NCBI GenBank assembly: GCA_022818135.1
Contig: JAFMSR010000015.1
Span: 36,164,239 to 36,228,238, forward strand
Source: Saxidomus purpurata
Lineage: Eukaryota > Mollusca > Bivalvia > Venerida > Veneridae
Direction: 5' to 3'
DNA length: 64,000 nucleotides
The notes under the pieces were generated by a model that saw nothing but the letters and a program-made list of their open reading frames with translations, was not told where the DNA came from and did no database searches. Made by a program: the position numbers and the translations under genes. Of the stretch, positions 10,901 to 22,890 are shown in pieces; position 1 is the stretch's first letter, and each line of letters starts with the position of its first letter.

Positions 10901-13900
10901 TCTCACCATGTCTTGAACTGATCCCTGCATAAGTGAATCTTTGACCCACTTCTTGCTCAAAATTTTAACCCTCCGCCCTAGTAAGCTTTGGAACAGCTTC
11001 AAACTTGTGTATGTTGTGCTGCCATATTCCGCTGAAAAAAATAAATACATATTTAATTCAAAAGGGCCATATTCATATCTAGTCTAAAAAGTTAAACACA
11101 AAATGAGGACAGTGTAAACCTTATACTAAAGGCAGTATTACCATCAAATAAGGACATGAATACAAGTAGTTAACGACTTCTACATGAAAGTAACATATTT
11201 ATACATATGAATGAATATGTAATCCTTTATAAAAACTAGGCCAATGTAGCATTCATTTTTTGTTGATTAAAAGACAGTTCTGGCTAAATTCATAAATGTT
11301 TCAACTTACATGCAGGCACAATCAGGATGTCAGTATCTTCAATTTGTTCTGTCAACTTGAAACCGTCAAATAGTTTGAAGAATCCCTATTTAACATAGAA
11401 GTGTTTTACTTATAAGAGTTTATCATGACATCACAATGTAAAATTCTATTGCACTGAACAAAATTAAATTTTGTAGTCTGCACACATGTATTTCCGGTAA
11501 AGTGGAATGAAACAGCATTTTAACAGTTTCATTGCAATCATACCTTGCACTAGCCCTTTGTTTACATTTTGAATCAGAAACACCGTATATTTACATAGTG
11601 TTATTATGAAGTGTTGCAAGCTGAATAACGATCAGGAGCCCTATTCCTAAATTTAGTACACCGAGGACAGAGTGTAACTTCTACTGAGGACTGTGTAATG
11701 TGCAAATGGGGACATGTAGATACTTGACTTGGCTTTTGTAAAATGTTTGTTTTACAGCAATTGTCCACCATTTTGTGGGACAGTCCTCATAAATGTCTAT
11801 ATAAATGTCTCATAAAACGGTATTATGGTATCATGAAAAATATGTCAAGTTAAAATTAAGTTTTAAACATGACTAAAATAGTAGGAACATGTAACAGTTT
11901 TAAACAGCTTGTTTAAGAATGAACATAATGAAATGGATGAAATGGAGAATAACAGTTGGCAAAACAAGAATCTGTTCAACTTCAAATAAGAAAGAAGTGC
12001 TCAAAACATAAAATTGTTGATAATTTTAAAGACATACTATGCTTATCCTTGAGTTAAATATTTTAATCACAGAAATTAATTGAATCCATTAAATCTTTAG
12101 TGAATATGTCTTATTTGAATAAAAGAATGGATTAAATAGAAATGATTAACTATGCATGGGAAGCTGCTTTCCCTATAACAGGTTAAGTAAAGTGGGTCCT
12201 TTCTATGTAATCACCTTTTCCCAGGGTAGTTCGGCAATCCCATAGTCGTATGTAATCTCTTCACCTATCTCAATATCCCTGGAAAGAAAAATGATGATTT
12301 TAAGAAATATGCATTTAAAAAATGAGTACGAGAATGGTTCTATAGACATTTTTATTGATTAATAAACAATTTAAAACCCTGGGTCGCACACAAAAAACTA
12401 TTGTTCAAATTTCAAGACAAGAAGGATTTTTATATTAAAGGCCCCTGTGACATTGACCTCCAACCTTCTTTTTTTTTTTCTCTAAAGAAAACCTATGACA
12501 TGCCCAGACATGTTCCAACCTAATATATTTAGCTCATCCTAATAACTATTAGCTAAGGTGAGTAAAAATAATGTCACAAAGTGTGAGGGATAGTGCCAAT
12601 GACTGAATGAACCTGTGTGAACCACTTGTATCAGAAACTCAATATTTTGCACTTTTTCTTTTATGGTTGCCATGGCAACAGGAACTTTATGTAGAATGTA
12701 ATTTAAGCATTAAATAATAACATGTTGAAGACATATTTGCCAAGAATCAACAATGTTGAAGTACACTGAGGACAGTGCTTAACTTCTACTGAGGACTGTG
12801 TAATGTGCAAATGGGGACATTAGATAAATGTAAAATGAATTAACCACACTTTCACATACCTAAGGCTAAACAAAAGCAAATTTCCATCAATTTGCTTCAT
12901 GACAGCATTTCTTTCTTTTTTATTCCCATGATTTACCAGTCGCCCAAGCCGACCTGTCTCTTTTGTAGCATCCACACTGTAAAAAAAAAATTCTTAGCCT
13001 TGAAATGATTTTCAGAACATTTGCAGTGAGTGACGTCAAAATAAAATCCATAATCAGTGACTGTAATAATTTATAAATACTAGTTTATGGAAATAAAAGC
13101 AGTGCCCTTGCCTGTTATCCAAACAAGTGGACCAAAGTGGTAATCAGTTAGTATAACGCAACATTTTTTTGTATTGAATATTGTCAGATAAAGACTATGA
13201 ACCTCAATTAAATATAACAAGCTTACTCTTTGAACTTACCAAAACTCTTTTTGCCCTATTTTAAAGAAAAACCTAAAGCCAGAGCTGCCTTCAGCTTCTC
13301 TTTTTTCACCCTCATCAGCAGAAACTACTTCTCCATCATAATGAAGAAGAAAGTCACCTTTACTTCTTGATATTGTTGTAATAATTCCTCTTCCTGAAAT
13401 AGATAAATGTTCTTTTTGCCCATGCATGAGAAAGAAAATTTATAATTATAATTTGCTTGTTTAAATGCTTTTCTTTTTTTATGTTTGTTTTTGTGATAAT
13501 TTTGGACCAAAAAAAGGACATGAAATCTTGCAGAACTTGCTTCAAGTAAGGGTGTAACGGTTTACCGATATATTGCAATATGAAAAAATAAATTTCGTAC
13601 CTCAGGTACAATTTTTGGAAAACCAGTATTTTATAAAAATCATAAATTTCAATTAATTGCCTTCTAATTTCGTACAAATTTCACATAAAATCTTTAATTG
13701 GCAAATTTTATTGGCGCCAACGTAAGATAAAAATATCCAACAACTAGTACACTTAAAAGTCAATAAGCGGCCGCGTAATTTAAACAAGCGGCCCAGATGT
13801 GAAAGGTCACAGGTGACTAGTTTTCTTTATCAAATTGTGCGACACTTTACTTTCTATTTAGTTCTTATATTTTTATTAAGTTTCTGCTTAGAATATATAC

Positions 13901-15965
13901 ATATATTATAATAATAATATATAATGTTACTCCATCTTTACATCAAAACATATGTGTTGCAATACGCTTTGGCAAAATGGCAATATATTGCAATACGGTT
14001 TTTGCCGTATTGTTACACCCCTAGCTTCAAGTGGCAAAATGTTGCATTTTTTACCTTTGAGGTGCCTTCATTATGTGAGAAAATGGCTAATTTATTAAAT
14101 TTTCAAAAAAGTATACGTTCAAAATTATGCAAATGGGTTTAAACTAAGTAATAATGCTTTTTGCTTTGCTCATTTACAAATTTAAACACTTATAGAACTG
14201 ATAAAAATATGTGTATTTTTAAAGCTGCACGCCTCCAGATGAGTCAAAATATTTCAAGAAATTCAATCTTTAGAAAAATGTATTAAGATCTTAAGTAAAA
14301 TGATTCAGTATCTAATTAATTATTTACATGTTATGAGCAATTAATGACTGACTTTGCAGTATCAATCACTATAATTCTACTGCGTTACTACCTCAAGTAA
14401 GAGGTATTTATCTATATTTTGACCTCTTTTTGGTACTTTGCGTGGATCGTAAGTGCCGTTTGCAATGTGTAAATTACTTTCTTTGTTCACTTCACAATAT
14501 TTAACCTTTAAATACATTTTCAAAATTTTCATGAAAATAAGCATGAATCTGGAGGCATGCAGCTTTAACATCACACCATTTCTTGACCATATTGTAATCT
14601 GTTGTGTTTTTTGGATGTTTGTGGATTTTTATGACTGCTTAGATAATTTTCGTATTCATTTCTTACTTGCTGTATTTTCAAGAATATTATAGCTTCTGTA
14701 AACAAATGGAATAGGACCTAAAAGAGCAATTAATACTCTGTCTAAAAGTAAAAATATCTTTCCTAAAGAAATTTAATAAAAATTAGCAATTTACCTAATG
14801 ATATTGTGCAATAGGTACAAGTATCTGATTTTCATGACCATATTCCATTGCTAAACTTAACTTGAAAATTACTGATTATTGATCAGCCCAGTTTATCAGT
14901 TTTACTGCAGTGATTGTGACAGGATATAAGCGATGAAATCATAATTTGTAAAAGAGTGTCTACTCCTTTTGAAAGAGAGCCCTGCTTCAATCAATATTTG
15001 ATCATACACTTCCAGGGAATTAGATTTTAAATTATTTGAACCTACATACATGTCTTTGCAAATTTTGATAACATAGTTCCAGGAGCCAGGGCTTCCATTA
15101 ATGGAAGTTTGGAGTTGTTTCCTCATTTATTTGGCTTGTGACTTCCAAGGCTTTAGCTTAGCCCTAAATAGCTAAAGCATGTACACAGATTTTCAAGCTG
15201 AACAGAAGTATCATAATTAAGTCTAAACGGACATCAACAATTTTCAAGCCTGAACAATGACAAAATAACACAGACCAAATAACATCCTTCGGCTTCATAT
15301 ATAAAATTTAAAATAAAAAAGAATGACCGGTATTCAGGAAAATGTATATGACTTTACAGTGATTTGTTTTCCTGTATTTTACAGCTGAATAAAGGCTGTT
15401 TCCCCTAGCCCAAAATAGGTATATTTTCCCCTCATGTGCACATTCTTCACCAGAACCATGACTTAACAGCAGCTGACTTATATATCAGCTAGAAGACAGA
15501 AAGCTGTCCCTATAGATAGCCTCTGCCATGTACCATGCATATCAAATTGAAAATTTTATAAAATGTGTTCCCAGTTGTTGGAATTTGATTTTCTGATTTA
15601 TCGGGCTATATTTTCCCCTTCAGAAAGCCACAGGTTGTTTTGAAATTGAAAAAAAATATCACTGCTTCATCAGTTTATAAGGCAGAAACACTGAAACAGA
15701 CAGTAGAAATTCATGTAGATCTAGGTTTCAAGCAAGTAAGTCACAAACCTGAATTGCATCATATCAAATCTTTGACGGCGATATAATAAAGTAGGCAGAT
15801 GTAAACTTTTAAGTCTTTCAACTGTATGGGAACATAATTATTCCATCAATTTTATTGCCTACCTTTAATGGGACATTGGATGATTTCAAACCCTGGTTGA
15901 TCTTTGTTTTCTTTTAACCAATTCCTAGCACTCGATAACGGAGATTTTCTTTGGATGCGTCTCAT
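7958..15965 (-). CDS. KMT5A-like: KMT5A (SETD8)-like SET-domain lysine methyltransferase with BRCT-like region
   Basis: Ten exons (15965-15863, 13393-13240, 12976-12860, 12278-12215, 11385-11310, 11031-10907, 10557-10446, 10083-9955, 9023-8904, 8017-7958) have GT/AG junctions and unbroken phase, giving 353 codons plus one base. The ATG at 15965 has an in-frame TGA 12 bases upstream. The SET domain spans residues 35-146: GRG (35-37), KGDFLLHYDGEVVSADE with Tyr53, CVDATKETGRLGRLVNHG (86-103) and GEEITYDYG (130-138), ending in PWEK. These match KMT5A, which monomethylates histone H4 Lys20 in the nucleus; activity here is inferred. Residues 147-213 look like a short BRCT domain (EDTDILIV; VKILSKKWVKDSL with Trp200). 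Residues 251-353 are charged and acidic (DDTSNDEDDGEDAG), ending in a basic patch. Unspliced read-through of the last exon stops at 7938 (359 aa). Alternatively a further exon follows. Intron 1 (about 2.5 kb) carries a hAT MITE. Confidence 0.85.
8345..8540 (+). repeat. Dispersed intronic repeat, copy 1 (X-box palindrome plus GAGGAC motifs)
   Basis: It aligns by eye over its whole length with 12632-12832. It holds TTGCCATGGCAA at 8375-8386, resembling the RFX X-box palindrome, and ends with GAGGACAGTG and GAGGACTGTG plus an AATGGGGACATTAGATA tail. It lies in the intron between the exons at 9023-8904 and 8017-7958. Confidence 0.6.
8912..9023 (-). other. Acidic-tail exon of the KMT5A-like gene
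   Basis: This entry marks exon 9 (8904-9023, 40 codons' worth of bases). It has a TTTATTTAG acceptor and a GTATTT donor. It encodes the Asp/Glu-rich segment followed by HVQEHRKR. It enters in phase 1 and leaves in phase 1, like its neighbours on both sides, so skipping it would keep the frame. Confidence 0.7.
9541..9890 (+). repeat. 146-bp tandem duplication with TGACCTTGACCTTG, followed by CCATCCGC repeats
   Basis: The copies at 9541-9686 and 9687-9832 are nearly identical. Each holds TGACCTTGACCTTGGAGCC. A short CCATCCGC-type array follows at 9846-9882. Near 9898-9930 a small foldback (AACCAGG...CCTGGTT) closes the block. The block lies in the intron between exons 8 and 9 of the KMT5A-like gene. 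The apparent short ORFs sharing an N-terminus are by-products of the duplication. Confidence 0.85.
11655..11720 (+). repeat. Dispersed intronic GAGGAC repeat, short copy
   Basis: It carries GAGGACAGAGTGTAACTTCT, then GAGGACTGTGTAATGTGCAA and a GGGGACAT tail, as in the copies at 8467-8535 and 12765-12830. Weaker relatives lie at 7705-7745 and 11100-11160. It sits in the intron between exons 4 and 5 of the KMT5A-like gene. Confidence 0.55.
12632..12832 (+). repeat. Dispersed intronic repeat, copy 2
   Basis: This is the homologue of 8345-8540. It has GTTGCCATGGCAAC at 12666-12679, a perfect palindrome matching the canonical RFX X-box form, and the GAGGAC/GGGGAC tail. It ends close to the donor side of exon 3 (12860). 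Confidence 0.6.
13547..14023. mobile_element. hAT-type MITE, 477 bp, in intron 1 of the KMT5A-like gene
   Basis: The 8-bp direct repeat GCTTCAAG flanks it exactly (13539-13546 and 14024-14031). The inverted ends are TAAGGGTGTAAC and TAGGGGTGTAAC, followed by further inverted similarity around GATATATTGCAATA. An 8-bp target duplication with such ends is the hallmark of hAT elements. No transposase is present. Confidence 0.9.
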
Positions 15966-18900
15966 GCCGTCCTTTCAAGCTTCATAAACAACTGATAAAT
16001 GTGTAAAAAGCATTCAAAATGGCGAACGAATGTGGACATTACACTTGACACTGTTTGTCGTATTCCGGTACATTCCGGACGGGCGTCTAAGGATGATCCC
16101 CACTGTTCAAAAATGCCTTAACGGCTACCATAGATTAAAATTATTTTTAGGTCTTTTAAAGTTAAAAAGTGACATTATAATATAAATAATTATATTGCAA
16201 AGTAAGTATTAAAATGCTATTTTAAATGTTTAACAGTTTTAAATTGTTTCAATATATTTAAAATATCTTTTGTGCTCTGTACCACGTAGCTATATTACAA
16301 CCTCTTCATTGTATATCTCGGTCTTTACAAATATTGAAATTGTGATAATTACACGATATAGATTCTAAAATGATTTACCAATATATATTTTAATGTAAAA
16401 CTTTTATTTTTCGTCATGGAATAAAAAGTGGATGTGTATATTTTGATATAATGACTGTCACGTTAGCCTGCACTACAATAATGATGTAACGGACTAAGAA
16501 TATGAATGATCGTCACATGATAAAATTTAAGTTACATTTGAAGAGTTTGAATGTTGTTTTGTACTGAAAGTCATGCTAAACAGCAGTTGTCATATGGCGA
16601 CGAGAGTATATAACTTGGTGGGTTTTTTTTTGTAGTACTTAGGAAACACATAATACATGTATACATGCATGTACATAGCGATGTATAATAGCATTAATAT
16701 GCGTCACATAATGCAGTCAGTTTGTACATATAAGTGATCTAGGAAAGAATCGAGAAATTTTCGGTCATAATCATGTTGTATAATACTATAAAGAAATTTA
16801 AAAATTATTTCAGTATGATTGGGTTCAATCTAACGACCACTATCAAATATATTTTCAGACGCCTTTGTGAGATTCCATATTGAACAAGGAAGAGTGTAGA
16901 ATTTCAACAAATGTTATCATTATCTTTTAAGAAAACATGAATGCATATACATCTATTATGATCTATATACCATGCCTGAAGACTGCTTAGCGACCGTTCT
17001 TACTTCAATGCACGTACGCACACACACCGTCACTGAACACTGAACAGGATAATGAAGAAAGCACAAGTATAGAGATGATCTTTAAAATTTCAAAATGATC
17101 TATTTATTTTACAGTTTATATGACCATACTAATCAATATTTATTAGTTTGACCATACTTGAAAATGTATATAGTATAAGGTTGTGTCTTAACCTAGTACA
17201 TATGTGTGATAGTGGTGAGTATTACGTGTTAATTACTTGGAACTGTATACATATCCAGCTCGCCTTATTTATGTGACTGTTTGCGCGAATTCGACACAGA
17301 TTTTTGTGGCTTCTCCTAGCATGAATAATATCTACAAAATGTATACACTTTAACGTCAGATTACTGTTCTCATGTAGTTTGTGCAAAGATCATATACTAA
17401 TATGGCATTTATGTAAACACTATGATGAGAATGTTGTCTCGTTAGCAATAGATGATGATAGAGTGGTGGGTCGGAGTACAATTTCAAACTGCACCTATAG
17501 TCAGTATCTACATATTATTCAGATATATCTATCTTGTGTAAATCAAATAATTTACTAGAACAGAAATTATAATAGGAATTACTTTTGCTACTTTTCAATA
17601 TCTGTTATTTTATTATGAATGAACATCAGCTTAAATTGATGTTACATGCATACATACAACTATATATTTATCGCATATCTGATTACATGCCTGTTTTGCA
17701 TCCTTGTGGGCTTTTCAGTCTTTTTTTTAAATAAAATGTTTCTTCTTCTTCTTCATTTTCTTCTTCTTCTTTTTCTTCTTCTACTACTACTACTACTATA
17801 CACTGCGTTCTACATCTAACGCTACACGTATATATTTCGCAATAAATTCAGTAGTAATGCACTGATCTCGTTCAAATTTGGAGTGAAAGTAATTCAACTT
17901 ATGTGTCACATTTCTGTCGAAAATCATTGTAATCGATTTATAACAACAAAATATAATAGTATTAATATAAAATCTAAAGCCCTAAATTGTTTTGACGCCA
18001 CGAAAATGTAAAGTCAATCAATCGCAATCAATTCAACATTCGAAATGATGTTAACTTTATTCTTGTTAAACCACCGTAAAGACAGTATTACATTTTGAAG
18101 TGTTCACAACATTTATCTTATTACTTTTGTACTTTATCTCAATTTGACAATGTAACAAAACTAGAAAATGAATAGAATTATTGTAAAAAAAACCCAAAAA
18201 ACAAACAAACTGAAAAGTAAACTGCAGACAGTCCACGTGAACATTTGTCTATATTTTATTTGATAAATAAAATTAAATAATTGAAAAAAGAAAAGAAAAA
18301 AACATGAGGATTGCTCGGCCGCGCCTTTTGTTTCTCATTTTAACTATACCAGCTTCTTTGTTGGAATTTTTATATTTTTTATTTTTTTTAAATATTGTAT
18401 TCTTCGTAGAATGTTACAAAATTACCAAAAATCGATAATTTTCTCTCATTCTCTTATCATACACGGTTAGATCAAATAAAAATTAGAAAAATTTCATTCA
18501 TATTTATATTGTCTTTTAAAGTTGACAAACAAGTAAGTCAGAGAAAGAGTGGGTATCTTTAATTTCATAAGGTATTGCATTCCATATTTCTGTTCATGTA
18601 TGCGGAAGTGTTTAGTGATTTTTTGATAGATATATTTATAATTAACATGATACATTTGCAGTATAAGCGTACGGATATCTTGGATTATAAATAATACAGA
18701 ACTATTTGCTGAAATGTCATTATAAAAATTTCAAAACAATACACTTCAACATCTATATAAACGTTTTTTAAATATATGCTAAACTTTTACATTAAAAGTT
18801 GGCGTGATTTTCTATATTAAATTTCTTTAAAGAGTTTAATTATTTTTATACACCACTTCAAAAGTTAAAATTCTATTTTAGAAACAAGTTTTGAATCTTT

Positions 18901-19384
18901 TAATGGACTAGGATCTTTCTACTTTGCAGAGATACAGAAACAGCCATTTTAGTTTTATAAAGTGATTTAATGCATTGATTATCACCAAATACATAACTTA
19001 AATTTTGTCTATTTTCAATTTGTAACTGTTCGCTATTTTTCCTATAGAGTACATGTCACGAAAAAAGAAGAATTATCCACAGCAATCAATCTCTAAGACT
19101 TAGAGACTAAACAATCTTCATAGACATATCATGTCTGTAAATTTGAAAGAGCATCACCCCAACTGTCGAGTCCAGATTAACGACACATTCAGGTTTTCAA
19201 GAAAAAAAAACAACAACAAAAAAAAAAAAAAATTGAGTCTTTGAGTTATAAAAGTAGTTGTAAGTAAACACAAAATGAGAAATATGAGTAATACATACCA
19301 CTTGATATCATTGAGGCTTACAATATTCAATATGAATTTGATATGACAAATTATTGATAACTAATATACTGTAAACAAGACATC
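15966..19384. other. Upstream/intergenic stretch without recognised gene
   Basis: This contains the presumed promoter and 5' UTR of the KMT5A-like gene (no TATA box seen close to the start) and then about 3.3 kb of AT-rich sequence. I find no coding signal on either strand. The only structured parts are a TTC/TAC microsatellite (17738-17800) and A-rich runs near 19201-19231. Confidence 0.6.
17738..17800 (+). repeat. TTC then TAC trinucleotide microsatellite
   Basis: Interrupted TTC repeats are followed by five to six TAC units. Simple sequence, no coding signal. Confidence 0.9.
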
Positions 19385-19869
19385 TGAGGACTTTTAGATA
19401 TGGTAAGAACAGAGACGAGTGAGGACACAGTTGTCAATATTAAATTGCAATAGCTAATATATACGTAAAACGTATTGTATTTTGTCAAATGTTGTTCTAC
19501 AACATCAAATATAGTATTTCTAGGAGATTTTTAATCTAACAGCGAAAGTAAAATGATGTACGAAGCACATTTCGGAATTTGGCGCCATTTTATTGATATG
19601 ATAAGAATGACGTCATATGCGCATGCGCAGTATCATTGAGTGTGAAATTGTAATGCGCAGAAAATGATGAAAAATTTAAACAATGATACACACGTCAAAA
19701 AGTGCTAGGAATTTGACGGCAAATGAGACATTTTGATTTTACAACTTTAAAACATGTTTTATAGAAAAATATGTATTTTAAAGAATATTTACATTGTAAC
19801 CAAGTGAGGACGTCCTCATTATACCGACAAGTCCTCAGTCGTTACTGTTCTTACTAATGAATGTCCTCA
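19385..19869. mobile_element. TIR element with GAGGAC-rich ends
   Basis: The left end starts TGAGGAC and continues through GGTAAGAACAGAGACGAG to TGAGGAC. The right end, complemented, gives TGAGGAC, GTAAGAACAGTAACGAC and TGAGGAC. The inverted similarity covers about 45 bp. A 14-bp perfect palindrome TGAGGACGTCCTCA lies at 19805-19818. The target duplication is unclear. The same GAGGAC motif marks the intronic repeats of the KMT5A-like gene. Confidence 0.5.
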
Positions 19870-19888
19870 TTGTCCAGTGCATACCAAA

Positions 19889-20116
<228 letters not shown>

Positions 20117-20589
20117 AGCCTAGAATAGAAAATAAACAAAAAACTAAGTAGAATATTTGCAGAAATCGATTGAAAAGGTCGGTTACACGGCACCGCTACA
20201 CTAATGTTTATATTGAAATTTCTGAATTTGGTAGCGTATTGTTTGAAATTTAGAGATATACGTGACATGAATTTATACTAGAGCCTTTTTTATATCACCA
20301 TATGTTCTAAAATACGTTATTTACATACAGTTTGAAGAACTTCATTTAAATATGAGAGCGAGCAGCTTTAAAAGATCTAAAATGTAAATATGTATTTTCA
20401 AAAGATTCGAAATTTTGATCATAAGGGCCACTTGCATATATATCTTAAACTGTATAGTTACTAGAAAATAGGTACAGTTTCTAAACGGTTGCATCACAGG
20501 TATTTAAGTAACTTATGAATTGTCAAACTACTGTAGTGAAATTAATAAATAAATCAGTTGAGTGTGTCAGCTATTCATGTTTACCATTT

Positions 20590-21335
20590 TTGTGTCGCCC
20601 TTTCGGAGAAAAGGCGATAAATAGGGATCGCTTTGTCGGTCCGTCCGTCACACAAACTTAACGTTGGCTATAACTTCGCCATTTCTTAAGATTTCTTCAT
20701 CAAACTTTACAATTGTATTGCTTATGACAAAAGGGTCATGATGCCGCCAAATTTAGTAGGTCAAGGTCATATTTGACAGAGTTATGCCCCTTTTTGTACT
20801 TGGATTTTGTCACGAAAACTTTACGTTGGCTATAACTTTGCCATTTCTTAAGATTTCTTCATCTTACTTTCAAATTGCATTGCTTATGACATAAGGGTCG
20901 TGATGCTGCCAAATTTTGTAGGTCAAGGTCATATTTGACAGAGTTATGCCCCTTTTTATACTTAGATTTTTACTATAACTTTGCCATTTCTTAAGATTTC
21001 TTCATCTAACTTTCAAATTGTATTGCTCAAGTCAAAAGGGGTTGTGAAGCCGCCAAATTTTGTAGGTCAAGGTCATATTTGACAGAGTTATGCCCCTTTT
21101 TGTACTTAGATTTTGTCACGAAAACTTAATGTTGGCTATAACTGCCATTCCTTAAAATTTCTTCATCAAACTTTCAAATTGTATTGCTTATGACATAAGC
21201 ATCATGATGCCGCCAAATATTGTTGGTCAAGATCATATTTGACAGAGTTATGCCCCTTTTTGTATTTAGATTTTGTCACCAAATGATTGGTTATTCTTAC
21301 AAAGCGTAAGAGGGTGACAAAAGTGTTCTACTGAA
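20590..21335 (+). repeat. Clam-type tandem repeat, about 155-161-bp unit, four copies
   Basis: Units start near 20661, 20822, 20970 and 21125. Each has GGCTATAACTTTGCCATTTC or a close variant, GCCGCCAAATTTTGTAGG, GGTCAAGGTCATATTTGACA and GAGTTATGCCCCTTTTTGTA. The block opens with GTCGCCCTTTCGGAG and closes with GAGGGTGACAAAAGTG. It is non-coding. I know this style of repeat from bivalve genomes; the family name is not known to me. Confidence 0.8.
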
Positions 21336-21479
21336 CACCCATCTAGTTATTATCGGAGTGTATATACAAGTGACTTCTAATGCAAGTAACACTGTACTAG
21401 TTTACACATAATGAAATCATTTTTGTCAGTGCCTTCCAAACTTGATAAGCATTAATTTGCCACATGACATTATGAAGAA

Positions 21480-22000
21480 CAAGACTATGATCTTCAAATT
21501 TTGGAAATTCTATAGATATACCCCGTTAAACTACATTTCATGCAAGCCTTTCTGGTATACATTTCTCAGTTAATTCGGTTTGCCAGAGCGTGTAGTTATG
21601 TTGAGGATTTCAATGAACGTAATCAATATATTACAAATAAACTTCTTCAACAGGGCTACCGTTATTACAAATTGCGTAAATATTTTGCTAAATTTTACTA
21701 TCGTAATTCTGATTTGGTTTTGAAATTCAATAGTAATCTAAAGACTCTTCTGCGAGAAGGTATTTCAAAACCCGTTTTTTATGGGAGTGTGTGTGTGTGT
21801 GTGTTGGTGGTGTGCACTTCTGGGTGCTGTGGGGCTCGTTTTGGGGAGGCTGCGTTTTTGGTACGTGGCATTCCCTGTTTGATATTATTTTTGTTTTTTT
21901 ACAAACTTCGTAAGATTTTGGGTCATGGCAATTTTCCAACTGTATTTGCTAAAATTATAAAACGTTTTGTTAAAAGAGGTTACGACCCAACTGTTTTGAG
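21480..22000 (+). pseudogene. Reverse-transcriptase C-terminal fragment of a retroelement, running into the N gap
   Basis: The open frame from 21540 carries VYISQLIRFARACS, then DFNERNQYITNKLLQQGY and FAKFYYRNSDLVLKFNSN, and later KLRKILGHGNFPTVFAKI and FVKRGYDPTVL. This arrangement is familiar from the end of reverse transcriptases in many bivalve predicted proteins; I cannot name the clade. The region upstream of 21540 aligns only with frameshifts, so the 5' part is decayed. An in-frame insert of about 120 bp (21781-21900, GT-rich then G-rich) splits the two conserved parts. The reading continues into the gap. Confidence 0.65.
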
Positions 22001-22500
22001 NNNNNNNNNNNNNNNNNNNNNNNNNNNNNNNNNNNNNNNNNNNNNNNNNNNNNNNNNNNNNNNNNNNNNNNNNNNNNNNNNNNNNNNNNNNNNNNNNNNN
22101 NNNNNNNNNNNNNNNNNNNNNNNNNNNNNNNNNNNNNNNNNNNNNNNNNNNNNNNNNNNNNNNNNNNNNNNNNNNNNNNNNNNNNNNNNNNNNNNNNNNN
22201 NNNNNNNNNNNNNNNNNNNNNNNNNNNNNNNNNNNNNNNNNNNNNNNNNNNNNNNNNNNNNNNNNNNNNNNNNNNNNNNNNNNNNNNNNNNNNNNNNNNN
22301 NNNNNNNNNNNNNNNNNNNNNNNNNNNNNNNNNNNNNNNNNNNNNNNNNNNNNNNNNNNNNNNNNNNNNNNNNNNNNNNNNNNNNNNNNNNNNNNNNNNN
22401 NNNNNNNNNNNNNNNNNNNNNNNNNNNNNNNNNNNNNNNNNNNNNNNNNNNNNNNNNNNNNNNNNNNNNNNNNNNNNNNNNNNNNNNNNNNNNNNNNNNN
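22001..22500. other. Assembly gap (500 N)
   Basis: Exactly 500 undetermined bases. Retroelement sequence on the two sides belongs to different families, so a junction is hidden here. Confidence 0.99.
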
Positions 22501-22890
22501 TTATTTCTGTTGTTCTATGGATAAGCTCAAGAATTGGTTCCACGGCATAAAGGCCTTACATTTCTTGAAGATGATTTGTGCTTCATTGATGAATTCCTAA
22601 CTAGCAGGTCTTGATCATATGACAATTAATCTTTATTTGGAGTAACACTTTGGATGTTTTAGATTGATATGACCTTGGAGTACATGTAGACGTCTATATC
22701 TAGACCAATAACATTCTACAATATTTCTCTTTGTTATTTAAGGAGGCGAAGTATGGGGTTCCAGCGAAAAAAATGCATGAACATGTTATATGTATGACAA
22801 TGATAATAATACATAACCAAAATCACAAACGTTTAAGAATATATGTGTTGAAATGGTACATACAATATATCCCTTGTTTATATGTCAGCA
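22501..22890 (-). mobile_element. Ty3/Gypsy-like remnant: gag-side segment joined to LTR-like block
   Basis: 22501-22690 matches 41576-41770 and 49837-50000, which lie in the gag part of the two larger units. 22700-22890 then matches 44150-44340 and 52110-52300, the blocks that separate units. The joining of these two parts implies an internal deletion of an additional unit. Confidence 0.6.

Noticed and set aside
21540..22550. A 336-codon ORF
   Set aside because: Half of it is the N gap. Only the part up to 22000 is reverse-transcriptase-like; the far side belongs to another retroelement.
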